Part shown: positions 9,838 through 19,190 of the stretch, in pieces
How positions within the stretch are numbered: position 1 is the first letter of the stretch
How the letters are laid out: the number at the start of each line of letters is the position of its first letter
Position numbers and translations under genes: made by a program
Notes under the pieces: generated by a model
The model's database searches: none
The model's input: the letters and a program-made list of their open reading frames with translations, nothing else
What the model was told of the DNA's origin: nothing
DNA from: an uncultured Pelagibacteraceae bacterium
GTDB lineage: Bacteria > Pseudomonadota > Alphaproteobacteria > Pelagibacterales > Pelagibacteraceae
Reading direction: 5' to 3'
DNA length: 64,000 nt
Assembly (NCBI GenBank): GCA_902584995.1
Contig: CACICF010000009.1
Location: 1-64,000 of the forward strand

Positions 9838-10725
9838 TTATGCTGTTAATATGTTAAAATATTTTCCTGATTTCCTTAATTCTACTTTATCACAATATTG
9901 ATATTTATCACCATCAATTTGAATTGGAATTTTTTTCCCTTGTCCATCAATTTTTAGCTCACTGGAATAAGATGTTATAACACTCGTAGACTTCGATAAA
10001 TCTCCAAAAAAAATAATCAAATAAATATAATAAAGTATTTTTATTCTAGTAAGGTCTTTGAATACATAAGTAATAATTTTGTTATCAAATATATTTGTTT
10101 TATTAATTTTGTAGTGTCCTGCATAATAATTGGTATTAGAACATAACACCCAGTCAGCTATATGATTTTGACCATCTATGTTAACTTTTAATTTTTGATT
10201 TTTCATTAACAAAAATTTTTGCAATCCTTTATATCCAAAAATAATTTTACCTAACAGTTTTTTTAGAGAACTATTAATTGAATGGACTATCGTTGCATCC
10301 CAACCTATACCTGCCATTAAAATAAAATAATCATTATTGATTTTTACTAAATTAGTTTTTTTTAAATTGTTTGATTGTAAAATTTGAACAATTTTACTTA
10401 TTTTTTTACTCATATTTAGTTCAGCTTGAAGTAAATTAGCAGTTCCAGCTGGTATATAACCAATAGCAAAATCTTTTTTTGGAACAAAATTATTTTTAAT
10501 AAGTTTGTTTATTGCAAATGATACTGAACCATCGCCACCAGCAACTACAAGTCTATCTATATTTAACTTAGAAATATTTTTAAATACTCCTTCTGCTTTA
10601 TCCACGCTCTCAGTTTCAAAAAAAGAAACATCGTTATGCTTAGAAAGTTCATCAGAAATTTTTTTTATAAATTTAGATTTTCTGCCAGAGGAAGCGTTTT
10701 TGTTGTAAATAATGCAATATTTCAT
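9838..10725 (-). CDS. Diacylglycerol kinase family lipid kinase
   Basis: Catalytic-domain protein of the DagK/YegS/sphingosine-kinase family, 295 aa from the ATG at 10725; an upstream in-frame start at 10764 would add 13 residues without similarity. The nucleotide loop VVAGGDGSVSFAIN (about 61-74) and the following PAGTANLLQAE are diagnostic. Members phosphorylate diacylglycerol or related lipids at the inner face of the membrane. It is divergent from plcP with 85 bases between starts. Next to a phospholipase C that releases diacylglycerol and a glycosyltransferase that consumes it, a role in returning diacylglycerol to phosphatidate is a reasonable inference. Confidence 0.85.
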   Translation of the reverse strand: MKYCIIYNKNASSGRKSKFIKKISDELSKHNDVSFFETESVDKAEGVFKNISKLNIDRLVVAGGDGSVSFAINKLIKNNFVPKKDFAIGYIPAGTANLLQAELNMSKKISKIVQILQSNNLKKTNLVKINNDYFILMAGIGWDATIVHSINSSLKKLLGKIIFGYKGLQKFLLMKNQKLKVNIDGQNHIADWVLCSNTNYYAGHYKINKTNIFDNKIITYVFKDLTRIKILYYIYLIIFFGDLSKSTSVITSYSSELKIDGQGKKIPIQIDGDKYQYCDKVELRKSGKYFNILTA

Positions 10726-10810
10726 AATAAATTTTAATATTTTCTTAACATTACTATGGCACAAAGAATTAAACGATTCTAGTGCAAATTGAATTAAAAA
10801 AAAGGATTAA

Positions 10811-11629
10811 ATGAAACCTATATTAAAATACAAAAGTATATTCATTTCAGATGTGCATCTTGGTACTAAAGGTTGCCAAGCAAACAAATTGCTTGAATTT
10901 TTTAAAAATACAAGATCAGAAAAACTTTATTGTGTAGGTGATATAATAGATGTTTGGGCACTTCAAAAAAATTTTTATTGGCCACAAGAACATAATGACG
11001 TAATTCAAAAAATATTAAGAAAAGCAAGACATGGAACAGAAGTTTACTACGTTATAGGTAATCATGATGAAGTGTTTCGAAAATTTATTCCTATGCATTT
11101 TGGACAGATAAAAATGATCAATAGAGTAATTCATCAGTCTGTTTTAAATAAAAAATATTTAGTTGTTCATGGCGATGCTTGGGATGGTGTTATGAGATAT
11201 GCCAAATGGTTGTCGAAGTTAGGCGCAATAGCCTATGAAATGCTATTGAAATTAAATGTAGTGATTAACTTTTTTAGACGTCTAAGAGGTAAAGGCCAGT
11301 GGTCTTTAGCAAAGTTTCTTAAATATAAGGTAAAAAATGCAGTTAAATATATGGGAGAATACGAAAAAACAATCGCAGAATATGGAAAGAAAAAAAAATT
11401 TGATGGAATAATCTGTGGGCATATTCATCACGCCCAAAATGAAAATTATGATGGTGTTAATTATTTAAATTGTGGAGACTGGGTTGAGTCTTGTACTGCT
11501 TTAGTTGAAAATTTTGATGGAACGTTTGAAATAATTTATTGGGATAAATTAAGAGAAGAATTTTTAGATAGTCGTAATAATTCAGATAAAGAAGTAATTG
11601 AAACTCCAGGTCTGAAAAAGGCATCATAA
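10811..11629 (+). CDS. plcP: PlcP-type metallophosphoesterase (phospholipase C)
   Basis: Calcineurin-like phosphoesterase, 272 aa. Metal-binding motifs are SDVHLG (D14, H16), VGDIIDVW (D44), GNHDE (N84, H85), HGDAWD (H120) and GHIHHA (about 201-206). The sequence DVHLGTKGCQA...NFYWPQEHNDVIQKILRKARHG follows rhizobial PlcP rather than enterobacterial LpxH, although both share the fold. Known PlcP releases diacylglycerol from phospholipids under phosphate starvation. The stop overlaps the next gene, an Agt-type glycosyltransferase, by one base, and the phosphate regulon follows, which supports PlcP over LpxH. The alternative is a UDP-diacylglucosamine hydrolase. Confidence 0.82.
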   Translation: MKPILKYKSIFISDVHLGTKGCQANKLLEFFKNTRSEKLYCVGDIIDVWALQKNFYWPQEHNDVIQKILRKARHGTEVYYVIGNHDEVFRKFIPMHFGQIKMINRVIHQSVLNKKYLVVHGDAWDGVMRYAKWLSKLGAIAYEMLLKLNVVINFFRRLRGKGQWSLAKFLKYKVKNAVKYMGEYEKTIAEYGKKKKFDGIICGHIHHAQNENYDGVNYLNCGDWVESCTALVENFDGTFEIIYWDKLREEFLDSRNNSDKEVIETPGLKKAS

Positions 11630-12633
11630 TGAAAATATTAATTGTAACAGACGCTTATTTTCCACAAGTAAATGGTGTGGTAAGAACTTTAAATGAAACA
11701 GGAAAAAAACTTGAAGCAATGGGTCACGAAGTTGAGTATTTAAATCCCCAACTTTTCTTCACTGTGCCTATGCCTAAATATAATGAAATAAGACTTTCTG
11801 TGAATATTTGGCCAAGAGTAAGCCATTTAATAAAAAAAATAAATCCTTCAGCCATACATATAGCTACCGAAGGTCCTTTAGGATTTATGGCAAGAAGATA
11901 TTGTCTTAAAAATAATCTAAAGTTTACCACAAGTTTTCACACAAGATTTGATAAATATATGAAATTATATTTACCTTGGGTTCCTGAAAAATTATCACAG
12001 AAATTCCTAAGCAACTTTCATAACAAAGCAGAAAAAATTTTGGTTACAACCGAATCTATGAAAAAAGAACTAATTCAAATTGGAGTAGATGAAAGTAAAA
12101 TGGTTGTTTGGACAAGAGGTGCTGATCATGGATCGTTTAAAAATCCAAAAAAAATCAATTTAGAATATAAAAGGCCTATATGGATATATGTAGGTCGAGT
12201 AGCTATTGAAAAAAATATTCGTGCTTTTTTAAATCTAAAATTAGAAGGAACAAAACTTCTTGTTGGTAAAGGACCAGATATTGAAAAGTTAAAAAAAGAA
12301 TTTCCAGATGCTCACTTCTTAGGTGAAAAAACTAACGGTGAATTAGCTTCATATTTTACATCATCTGATGTTTTTGTCTTTCCAAGCAAAACAGATACGT
12401 TTGCAATTGTAATATGTGAATCCCTCAGTTGTGGTACACCAGTTGCAGCATATCCAGTTCCTGGTCCTAAAGATATTTTCAAAGATAGTGAAATTAATTG
12501 TTTAGATGAGGATTTAGAAAAATCTGCAATGAAAGCTCTTAAAGTTGAAAGAGAAAAGTGCCTAGAATACTCTAAAAACTTTACTTGGGATAAAACCGCA
12601 GAAATTTTTATTAATAATATCTCCCCTAATTAA
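11629..12633 (+). CDS. agt: Family 4 glycosyltransferase, Agt-like diacylglycerol glycosyltransferase
   Basis: GT-B fold glycosyltransferase, 334 aa. The N-terminal acceptor domain starts MKILIVTDAYFPQVNGVVRT, and the donor domain contains YVGRVAIEKN and the E-x7-E-like motif in FPSKTDTFAIVICESLSCGTP. This resembles the GT4 branch that includes SqdX, mannosyltransferase MgtA and the alphaproteobacterial Agt enzymes, which put glucose or glucuronate on diacylglycerol. The one-base overlap with plcP pairs the lipid-cleaving step with the glycolipid-forming step. This is the known phosphate-sparing lipid replacement route. Donor sugar specificity cannot be decided here. Confidence 0.8.
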   Translation: MKILIVTDAYFPQVNGVVRTLNETGKKLEAMGHEVEYLNPQLFFTVPMPKYNEIRLSVNIWPRVSHLIKKINPSAIHIATEGPLGFMARRYCLKNNLKFTTSFHTRFDKYMKLYLPWVPEKLSQKFLSNFHNKAEKILVTTESMKKELIQIGVDESKMVVWTRGADHGSFKNPKKINLEYKRPIWIYVGRVAIEKNIRAFLNLKLEGTKLLVGKGPDIEKLKKEFPDAHFLGEKTNGELASYFTSSDVFVFPSKTDTFAIVICESLSCGTPVAAYPVPGPKDIFKDSEINCLDEDLEKSAMKALKVEREKCLEYSKNFTWDKTAEIFINNISPN

Positions 12634-12704
12634 GTAACTAAAATTTAAATAATTGCATATTAAATTTTTAATATGTTAATTATATACTTAACTTTTAGAA
12701 CATC

Positions 12705-13859
12705 ATGATTGGCCTCTTTGAAATACTATTAATCTGTGTAATTATATTTCTACTAATAATAATTTATTCAAACAGAAACACAAAAAATACTGATGATAAA
12801 ATTATTATCTCAAAGTATGAAAAGGATGATAGCAAAACATTTATATTAGATGAATTAGAGGATCAATTTATAGCATTAGATAAATTAAATATTATAAAAT
12901 ATGCCAATCCAAGTGCCGAAAAAAGATTTGGTAAAAATATTTTAAATACACATCTCGGCACAATTTTAAGGCATCCTAATCTAGATGAAAAAATTAGAGA
13001 AGTTAAGTCTTCAAAAAAAACCAGTAATTTAGATTTAGAAATAAATTTGCCTTCATATCAGTATTACAGAATTTATGTGATTCCTGGACCAACTGTAATT
13101 TTTACAGAAAAAGACTCTGTTGTTTTATTTTTAAAAGATCTTACTGAAATTTCAAAAGCACAAAAATTTAGAACTGACTTTGTTGCTAATGTTAGCCATG
13201 AATTAAAAACTCCTCTTGTTTCAATTAAAGGCGCTATAGAGACAATAGAGGGTCCTGCTAAAGATGACGAAATAGCAAAGATAAACTTTCTTAAAATAAT
13301 CTCTTCACAAAGCAAAAGAATGGAAAATTTAATAAGTGATCTATTAATATTAAGCAGAATTGAACTCCAGGAGCATATAAGACCTAACAAAACAGTTAAT
13401 TTGAAGAATATATTAACAAAAGTAAAAGATATTCATTTTACTAGCTTAAAAGAAAAAAATATTAATCTTGAAATGAATTTAGATAATTTAAGTGATGTTA
13501 TTGGTGATGAAGATAAATTAATAACAGTTTTTTCTAATTTATTAGACAATGCTATTAAATACTCAAAAGAAAAATCAACTATAAATATATTAACTTCTCC
13601 AAGCAAAGGGAAACTCATAACAAAAGGAATTAAAATATCTGTATCTGATCAAGGTATTGGAATTCCCGAGGATCAAATTAACAGGGTAACTGAAAGATTT
13701 TATAGAGTAGATGTTGAAGAGAGCAGGAAAGTTGGTGGAACAGGTTTAGGTCTTGCAATTGTCAAACATATAATTTCTCAACATAGAGGTGATTACGAAA
13801 TAAAAAATCTTAATGGTAAAGGAACCGAAATTAACATTCATTTACCCAGTGAATTATAA
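12705..13859 (+). CDS. phoR: Phosphate-regulon sensor histidine kinase PhoR
   Basis: 384-aa membrane kinase that phosphorylates PhoB. It has one N-terminal membrane segment (about 3-22), a PAS-like region (about 45-145), the HisKA box ANVSHELKTPL with phosphoacceptor H165, then an ATP-binding domain with the N-box LLDNAIKYS, DQGIGIPEDQ and GGTGLGLAIVKH. The single short membrane segment without a periplasmic sensor domain fits PhoR, which is thought to read phosphate status through PstSCAB and PhoU, all encoded downstream. It is separated from pstS by an unknown secreted protein, and phoB closes the cluster rather than preceding phoR. Confidence 0.9.
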   Translation: MIGLFEILLICVIIFLLIIIYSNRNTKNTDDKIIISKYEKDDSKTFILDELEDQFIALDKLNIIKYANPSAEKRFGKNILNTHLGTILRHPNLDEKIREVKSSKKTSNLDLEINLPSYQYYRIYVIPGPTVIFTEKDSVVLFLKDLTEISKAQKFRTDFVANVSHELKTPLVSIKGAIETIEGPAKDDEIAKINFLKIISSQSKRMENLISDLLILSRIELQEHIRPNKTVNLKNILTKVKDIHFTSLKEKNINLEMNLDNLSDVIGDEDKLITVFSNLLDNAIKYSKEKSTINILTSPSKGKLITKGIKISVSDQGIGIPEDQINRVTERFYRVDVEESRKVGGTGLGLAIVKHIISQHRGDYEIKNLNGKGTEINIHLPSEL

Positions 13860-13869
13860 ACTTCATATA

Positions 13870-13909
13870 ATTTAACAATTTTCACAATATAATTTAATTT
13901 GTAAATAAC
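13870..13909 (+). promoter_or_regulatory. Weak candidate PHO box upstream of the unknown exported protein
   Basis: Heptamers in an 11-base register: ATTTAAC (13870), TTCACAA (13881, poor match), ATTTAAT (13892) and AAATAAC (13903). A TAAAAT at 13922-13927 could be the -10. That would place the transcription start almost at the ATG (13934), implying a very short or absent leader. The sequence is AT-rich and chance matches are likely. Confidence 0.3.
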
Positions 13910-13933
13910 GGATTTTTTAAATAAAATTGTTAA

Positions 13934-14566
13934 ATGAAAAAAATAATAATAAATTTTTTTATTTTTTCTTACTTATTTTTTAATTTTATATCAAATTCTT
14001 ACTCTGAAGACTCTAATAAAAAAGACATTACAACACTTTTAAGAAACCAACAACTTACTGTATTTGATATTGGTATTTTTAGAATGAAAAATGACTTAGA
14101 AAATACGAAAAGCACTGTCAATAAACATTTTCCATCTGACAAAGTAAATGTTGATCATATCTATACTGAGGTTTTAACTTCATTCTGGAGAGATACAATT
14201 GATTTGATTGTATCAATCCCAATGAACAAAAACTTAAAAAAAGAAAATTATATGTCTGACATGCATAGATGTAAAAATATTTTCTTTTCTGTAAGAGATC
14301 ATTTGTTAAGAAAACAAAATGAGAGTAATTATAATTTTAATAGGGCCTCAAGTTATATAATTACTACTTTTTCTACCCCCACAAGTTGGCCTTCATGGAA
14401 ATATGATCAAAATCAAGTAAAAGACCTTATATCAATGATACAACTAGAAGTTACTTTAAGACCAACAAAGAGCTTAGCACTAAGTGAAAATGTCAGCCCA
14501 ATTCGTTGTCGAGGAGATTTAGCTGCAGATAATGATACCTTAATCATTTCTAAAAAATACAACTAA
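13934..14566 (+). CDS. Exported protein of unknown function in the phosphate cluster
   Basis: 210 aa with an N-terminal signal peptide (hydrophobic residues 4-24, cleavage probably near NSYSED). The mature part is soluble, mixed charged/aromatic, with no membrane segment and two cysteines (HRCKN about 113 and IRCRGD about 193) that could form a disulfide in the periplasm. Segments such as SFWRDTIDLIVSIPMNKN and TPTSWPSWKYDQNQVKDLI look conserved in character, but I recognise no family. Its position between phoR and pstS suggests PhoB control or a role with phosphate uptake. That is inference from context only. Confidence 0.75.
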   Translation: MKKIIINFFIFSYLFFNFISNSYSEDSNKKDITTLLRNQQLTVFDIGIFRMKNDLENTKSTVNKHFPSDKVNVDHIYTEVLTSFWRDTIDLIVSIPMNKNLKKENYMSDMHRCKNIFFSVRDHLLRKQNESNYNFNRASSYIITTFSTPTSWPSWKYDQNQVKDLISMIQLEVTLRPTKSLALSENVSPIRCRGDLAADNDTLIISKKYN

Positions 14567-14576
14567 AAAGTTACCT

Positions 14577-14605
14577 ATTTAACAAAACTGTAACAAATTT
14601 GTAAT
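14577..14605 (+). promoter_or_regulatory. PHO box before pstS
   Basis: Two heptamers, CTGTAAC (14588-14594) and TTGTAAT (14599-14605), are separated by 4 bases, the classical 7-4-7 spacing of PhoB sites (family consensus near CTGTCAT). A third unit, ATTTAAC (14577-14583), keeps the 11-base register. A TAAAAT (14620-14625) downstream could be the -10. The position, 69 bases before the pstS ATG, is right for a PhoB-activated promoter. Confidence 0.65.
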
Positions 14606-14673
14606 ACTAGAGTCCTCAATAAAATTTATTAAGCGAGTCGTTAATTAACTTTAATTCACGAAAGGATATTAAA

Positions 14674-15708
14674 ATGAAAAAACTAACTATAGTTCTAGCT
14701 TCAATAGTTGCCATTTCTGTTGCCACTATTGCTCAAGCAAGAGATCAAATCAAAATAGTTGGATCATCTACTGTATTCCCTTACGCAACAATAGTTGCTG
14801 AAAGATTCGGGCAAACTGGATTTAAAACACCAGTAATCGAGTCAACTGGTACAGGTGGTGGTGCAAAATTATTTTGTGCAGGTGTAGGAGAAGCTCACCC
14901 TGATATAACAAATGCATCAAGAGCAATGAAAGATAAAGAAAAAGCTCTTTGCAAAAAAAATGGTGTTAATGAAATAGTTGAAGTTATTATAGGTAACGAT
15001 GGTATTACTTTAGCATACAGTGTTGATGCTGAACCAGTAAACTTCACTAAAGAACAACTTTGGAAAGCTTTATCAAAACACTCAGTTGTTGATGGTAAAT
15101 TAGTAGACAACATATACAAAACATGGGATCAAATAGACCCAAGTTTACCAAAACAAAAAATTTCAGTTATGATTCCCCCAGGAACATCCGGAACAAGAGA
15201 TGCTTGGAATTCGTTAGTAATGAAAAAAGGTATGCCTAAAGAGGCTAAAGCGTTATACAAAGCAGGTTTCGAAGCTGGAAATAAAAAATATAAAAAACCA
15301 CAAAAACTTTACAGAGAAGATGGTGCTGCAATTGAAGTTGGAGAGAATGATAGTTTAATTATTCAAAAATTATCTGAAGACAAAGAAATGTTTGGTTTCT
15401 TTGGATTTAGTTACTTCTTAGCTGCTAGAGATAAATTGCAAGCTGCAAGTATAGAAGGTGGTCAACCATCACTAGAATCTATCCAAGACTATAGTTATGC
15501 TGTTGCTAGACCATTATTCTTTTACGTAAAAAAAGCTCATGTTGGTGTAATTCCAGGATTACATGAATTTGTAAAAGAATTCACTACAACTAAAGCTATT
15601 GGTAAAAGAGGTTACTTAGCGGAAATAGGACTTGTTCCACTTGATGCTGAAACTTACAGAACAGTTAGAGATAATTCGAAATCTCTTACTGCAATGTCAA
15701 TGGAGTAA
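14674..15708 (+). CDS. pstS: Phosphate ABC transporter periplasmic binding protein PstS
   Basis: High-affinity phosphate-binding protein, 344 aa. The signal peptide is residues 1-22 (cleavage IAQA/RDQ). The mature start IKIVGSSTVFPYATIVAERF and the phosphate-loop segments STGTGGGAKLFCAG and PPGTSGTRDAW are typical PstS. GAAAGGA lies before the ATG. A candidate PHO box sits 69 bases upstream and a strong terminator-like hairpin follows the stop. This would let pstS be made in excess over the membrane components, as is usual for binding proteins. Confidence 0.96.
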   Translation: MKKLTIVLASIVAISVATIAQARDQIKIVGSSTVFPYATIVAERFGQTGFKTPVIESTGTGGGAKLFCAGVGEAHPDITNASRAMKDKEKALCKKNGVNEIVEVIIGNDGITLAYSVDAEPVNFTKEQLWKALSKHSVVDGKLVDNIYKTWDQIDPSLPKQKISVMIPPGTSGTRDAWNSLVMKKGMPKEAKALYKAGFEAGNKKYKKPQKLYREDGAAIEVGENDSLIIQKLSEDKEMFGFFGFSYFLAARDKLQAASIEGGQPSLESIQDYSYAVARPLFFYVKKAHVGVIPGLHEFVKEFTTTKAIGKRGYLAEIGLVPLDAETYRTVRDNSKSLTAMSME

Positions 15709-15730
15709 TATAATATTTGTTAATAAACTC

Positions 15731-15763
15731 AAAAGGGGCCCTATTAAATGGGCCCTTTTTTTT
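15731..15763 (+). terminator. Intrinsic terminator / attenuator between pstS and pstC
   Basis: GGGCCC (15736-15741) pairs with GGGCCC (15750-15755) around an 8-base loop and is extended by A-U pairs. A run of eight T (15756-15763) follows. This is a textbook rho-independent terminator, placed between two genes of one transport system, so partial read-through into pstC is likely. The G+C stem stands out in this AT-rich DNA. Confidence 0.85.
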
Positions 15764-15787
15764 GTATAAATCTAAAGGAGCCAATAA

Positions 15788-17170
15788 TTGAATTCAGTAA
15801 TATTTTTAACAATCGTTCTTTTAGCTTTATCCAGTTACTTCTTTGGAAGAAAAAAAGCTATTTTAATTCAATCTAACAAACGGTTAACAGCTCTTCCAAA
15901 ATTTTATGGATACTATCTTGCTATATGGTGTGGCGCACCTGCTTTTCTTTTGTATGCTTTATGGTCGATATTTGAACCTAGCATAGTAAGATTTTTTATA
16001 CTTAGTGATTATTCTTCGCAAGGACTTCTAGAAGGAGAGTTGAATTTATTTTATGAAAAAGTAAAATCACTTTCTCGAAACCAGTATTCAGGAGAACTTA
16101 CTGCAGAGTTACAAAGATCAGCAGAAAAATATTTAAACTTTAGAGACATAGCAAAGTGGTCTAAGGTCGTTATAGTTTTATCATTATTAATTGCATCAAC
16201 AGGTTATGCGTATACAAAGATTTCAAACAACACAAAAACAAGAGAACCAGTTGAAATATTTCTTAAAGGAGTATTTTTTTTATCATCACTGGCAGCGATA
16301 TTAACAACCATTGGTATTATTTTTTCCCTTTTGTTTCAAACAATAGAATTTTTTCAAGTTATCCCACTATTTGATTTTGTATTTGGAATGCACTGGTATC
16401 CTGCAAAAGCTTTTGTTCGAGATGCAAGTGAAGCACTTGATCCATCAATGTATAGTGATACTTTTGGTGCAGTTCCGATATTTGCAGGCACCTTTTTTAT
16501 AGCTTTGATTGCAATGTGTGTTGCAATACCAATTGGTTTGTTAAGTGGTATATATATGGCGGAATATGCGAGCAAACGTTTAAGACAATATGCCAAACCT
16601 GTCATTGAAATTTTAGCAGGAATTCCAACTGTTGTTTATGGTTTTTTTGCTGCTTTAACAGTTGGACCTTTTTTAAAAGACCTTGGATTATCATTAGGAC
16701 TAGAGGTGTCAGCAGAAAGCGCACTGGCAGCCGGTGGTGTTATGGGAATTATGATTATTCCATTTATATCAAGTTTAAGTGACGACGTAATTACAAGTGT
16801 TCCTCAAAATCTTAGAGATGGTAGCTATGCCATGGGAGCAACAAAATCTGAGACAATAAAAAGAGTAATTTTTCCAGCTGCTTTACCTGGAATTGTTGGA
16901 TCTATTTTATTAGGTGTTTCTAGAGCTATTGGTGAAACAATGATTGTTGTAATGGCATCAGGGTTGGCAGCAAACCTAACTCTTAATCCATTAGAGTCCA
17001 CTTCAACAATAACTGCTCAAATTGTTGTTATCTTAATTGGTGATCAACAATTTGGGGATCCGAAAACCCAAGCAGCTTTTGCACTGGGATTAAGTTTATT
17101 TATAGTTACTTTAGTTTTAAATATTGTTGCCTTATCTGTTGTGAAAAAATATAGAGAGAAATATGAATAA
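15788..17170 (+). CDS. pstC: Phosphate ABC transporter permease PstC
   Basis: Inner-membrane permease, 460 aa, of the long alphaproteobacterial type: an extra N-terminal region of about 200 residues with two or three membrane segments precedes the core permease (from about FAGTFFIALIAMCVAIPIGL). The docking loop reads DGSYAMGATKSETIKRVIFPAALPG and is followed by GVSRAIGETMIVVMASG, a PstC hallmark. The start is TTG, chosen because AAGGAG sits 7 bases before it and no nearby ATG fits. It overlaps pstA by 8 bases. Confidence 0.93.
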   Translation: MNSVIFLTIVLLALSSYFFGRKKAILIQSNKRLTALPKFYGYYLAIWCGAPAFLLYALWSIFEPSIVRFFILSDYSSQGLLEGELNLFYEKVKSLSRNQYSGELTAELQRSAEKYLNFRDIAKWSKVVIVLSLLIASTGYAYTKISNNTKTREPVEIFLKGVFFLSSLAAILTTIGIIFSLLFQTIEFFQVIPLFDFVFGMHWYPAKAFVRDASEALDPSMYSDTFGAVPIFAGTFFIALIAMCVAIPIGLLSGIYMAEYASKRLRQYAKPVIEILAGIPTVVYGFFAALTVGPFLKDLGLSLGLEVSAESALAAGGVMGIMIIPFISSLSDDVITSVPQNLRDGSYAMGATKSETIKRVIFPAALPGIVGSILLGVSRAIGETMIVVMASGLAANLTLNPLESTSTITAQIVVILIGDQQFGDPKTQAAFALGLSLFIVTLVLNIVALSVVKKYREKYE

Positions 17171-18431
17171 AGAAGAACGTTTAATTAAAAGATACAAAGC
17201 TGAAAAAAGATTTCAATTTTACGGTAAAGCTGCAATATTTATGGCTTTATTATTTCTAGTGGTATTTCTAACAAAGATATTTTCTACTGGTTACACAGCA
17301 TTTCAAAAAACATGGTTGGTAATACCAGTCAATTATAATGCAGATTTATTATATTTGGATCCAGATAAAAAACCAACAACCGAAGATATTAATGATGCAG
17401 ACTTTTATGAGTTTGGGATAGAAACATTTATCAATCTCGATCCAGATGCAAGTGAGGATCAAATTATGGAATTAAAAAAAATGTTTGCATTTACTTTTGA
17501 GAGAGAATTAAAATATTATCTTCTAGACAATCCTGATAGCTTTGGAAAAACAGTTGATGTAAAATTAACAGCCTCTGACGACTTAGATCAAGTATTTAAA
17601 GGAAATTATCCAAGAGATATACCTGAAAATAGAAGAAGAGCATCTGATTATCAATTAAAAATTTTTGATAAATTAAATGAAGATGGAAGAGTTATAAGTG
17701 AATTTAATGCCAGTTTTTTTACAAATGCTGATTCTAGAGAAGCTGAGTTAGCGGGAATAGCAAGCTCATTTATGGGTTCATTATTTTCCATACTTGTCTG
17801 TCTGTCAATTGCCTTTCCTGTTGCCTTACTAGCTGCAGTTTATCTAGAAGAATTTGCACCAAAAAATAGATTTACAGATTTTATAGAAGTAAATATCAAT
17901 AATTTAGCAGCAGTTCCTTCAATTGTTTTTGGATTATTAGGATTAGGTGTTTTATTGGCCGTGTTTGGTTTACCTAGATCAACACCCTTAGTTGGAGGTA
18001 TAACCCTTTCGTTAATGACTCTTCCAACAATTATAATAGCAGCCAGAGCATCATTGAAGGCTGTTCCACCCAGTATAAGAGAAGCAGCTTTAGCAATGGG
18101 AGCTAGCAGAATGCAAACGACGATGCATCATACCGTGCCATTGGCTTTACCTGGAACTTTATCAGGTACTATAATTGGCTTAGCTCAAGCATTAGGTGAA
18201 ACAGCGCCTTTAATATTAATTGGAATGGTTGCTTTTGTTAACACAATACCAGGAACCCCTATGGATCCAGCAGCTAGCTTGCCTGTTCAAATCTATATAT
18301 GGGCGGAGAGTGCCGAAAGAGGATTTGTAGAAAAAGTGTCTGCTTGCATAATGGTATTATTATTTTTCCTAATTTTTATGAATTTAGGAGCACAATTAAT
18401 TAGACATAAATTTGAAAAGAAATGGAACTAA
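17163..18431 (+). CDS. pstA: Phosphate ABC transporter permease PstA
   Basis: Second permease, 422 aa, longer than the enterobacterial form (about 296) because of a soluble, acidic insert between the first membrane helix (about 20-42) and the core (from about 205). This domain organisation is common in alphaproteobacterial PstA. The docking loop is REAALAMGASRMQTTMHHTVPLALPG, and GLAQALGETAPLILIGM follows as in other PstA. The ATG lies inside the pstC end (8-base overlap), and pstB starts 3 bases after the stop. Confidence 0.93.
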   Translation: MNKEERLIKRYKAEKRFQFYGKAAIFMALLFLVVFLTKIFSTGYTAFQKTWLVIPVNYNADLLYLDPDKKPTTEDINDADFYEFGIETFINLDPDASEDQIMELKKMFAFTFERELKYYLLDNPDSFGKTVDVKLTASDDLDQVFKGNYPRDIPENRRRASDYQLKIFDKLNEDGRVISEFNASFFTNADSREAELAGIASSFMGSLFSILVCLSIAFPVALLAAVYLEEFAPKNRFTDFIEVNINNLAAVPSIVFGLLGLGVLLAVFGLPRSTPLVGGITLSLMTLPTIIIAARASLKAVPPSIREAALAMGASRMQTTMHHTVPLALPGTLSGTIIGLAQALGETAPLILIGMVAFVNTIPGTPMDPAASLPVQIYIWAESAERGFVEKVSACIMVLLFFLIFMNLGAQLIRHKFEKKWN

Positions 18432-18434
18432 AAT

Positions 18435-19190
18435 ATGAATAAAATAGAAGCAAAAAATGTTGATGTCTATTATGGAGCGAAACAAGCTTTATTTGATATC
18501 AATATGGATATCGAAGCAAATAAAGTAACTGCTCTTATTGGACCTTCTGGTTGTGGTAAATCAACATTCTTAAGATGTTTAAATAGAATGAATGATGTGA
18601 TCGATATTTGTAAAGTCAGTGGTGTCGTAAAAATTAATGACTATGACATAAATCAAAAAGATACAGATGTTGTAAGGCTTAGAGAAAAAGTTGGAATGAT
18701 TTTTCAAAAACCAAATCCTTTTCCAAAAACCATTTATGAGAATATTTCTTATGGACCTGAGATACATGGGATAGCTCAATCTAAAAGTGAAATGGATAAT
18801 ATTGTTGAAGAGAGTTTGAGAAAAGCAGCACTTTGGGAAGAGGTAAAAGACAGAATTCACGAACCAGGTACTGGTTTATCAGGTGGACAACAGCAAAGAC
18901 TTTGTATTGCAAGAACAATATCAATTAAGCCAGAGGTAATACTCATGGATGAGCCATGTTCAGCTCTTGATCCAATTGCAACAGCACAAATAGAGGAGCT
19001 AATTGATGAATTAAGAAAGGAACATACTATAATAATTGTTACTCACTCAATGTCCCAAGCTGCAAGAGTCTCTCAAAATACTGGTTTTTTTCACCTTGGT
19101 AAATTGATTGAAGTAGGTTCTACTGATAAGATATTCAAGAATCCGACTCAACAACAAACGCAGGATTACATAACAGGAAGGTTTGGATAA
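18435..19190 (+). CDS. pstB: Phosphate ABC transporter ATPase PstB
   Basis: 251-aa ATPase driving phosphate import. Walker [10 protein letters not shown] (about 36-44) is followed by [12 protein letters not shown], a PstB-specific stretch. Then come the Q-loop [17 protein letters not shown], the signature [15 protein letters not shown] and Walker [17 protein letters not shown]. Length and motifs match PstB throughout. It overlaps phoU by one base (TAATG), consistent with PstB and PhoU acting together in signalling phosphate sufficiency to PhoR. Confidence 0.97.
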   Translation: MNKIEAKNVDVYYGAKQALFDINMDIEANKVTALIGPSGCGKSTFLRCLNRMNDVIDICKVSGVVKINDYDINQKDTDVVRLREKVGMIFQKPNPFPKTIYENISYGPEIHGIAQSKSEMDNIVEESLRKAALWEEVKDRIHEPGTGLSGGQQQRLCIARTISIKPEVILMDEPCSALDPIATAQIEELIDELRKEHTIIIVTHSMSQAARVSQNTGFFHLGKLIEVGSTDKIFKNPTQQQTQDYITGRFG

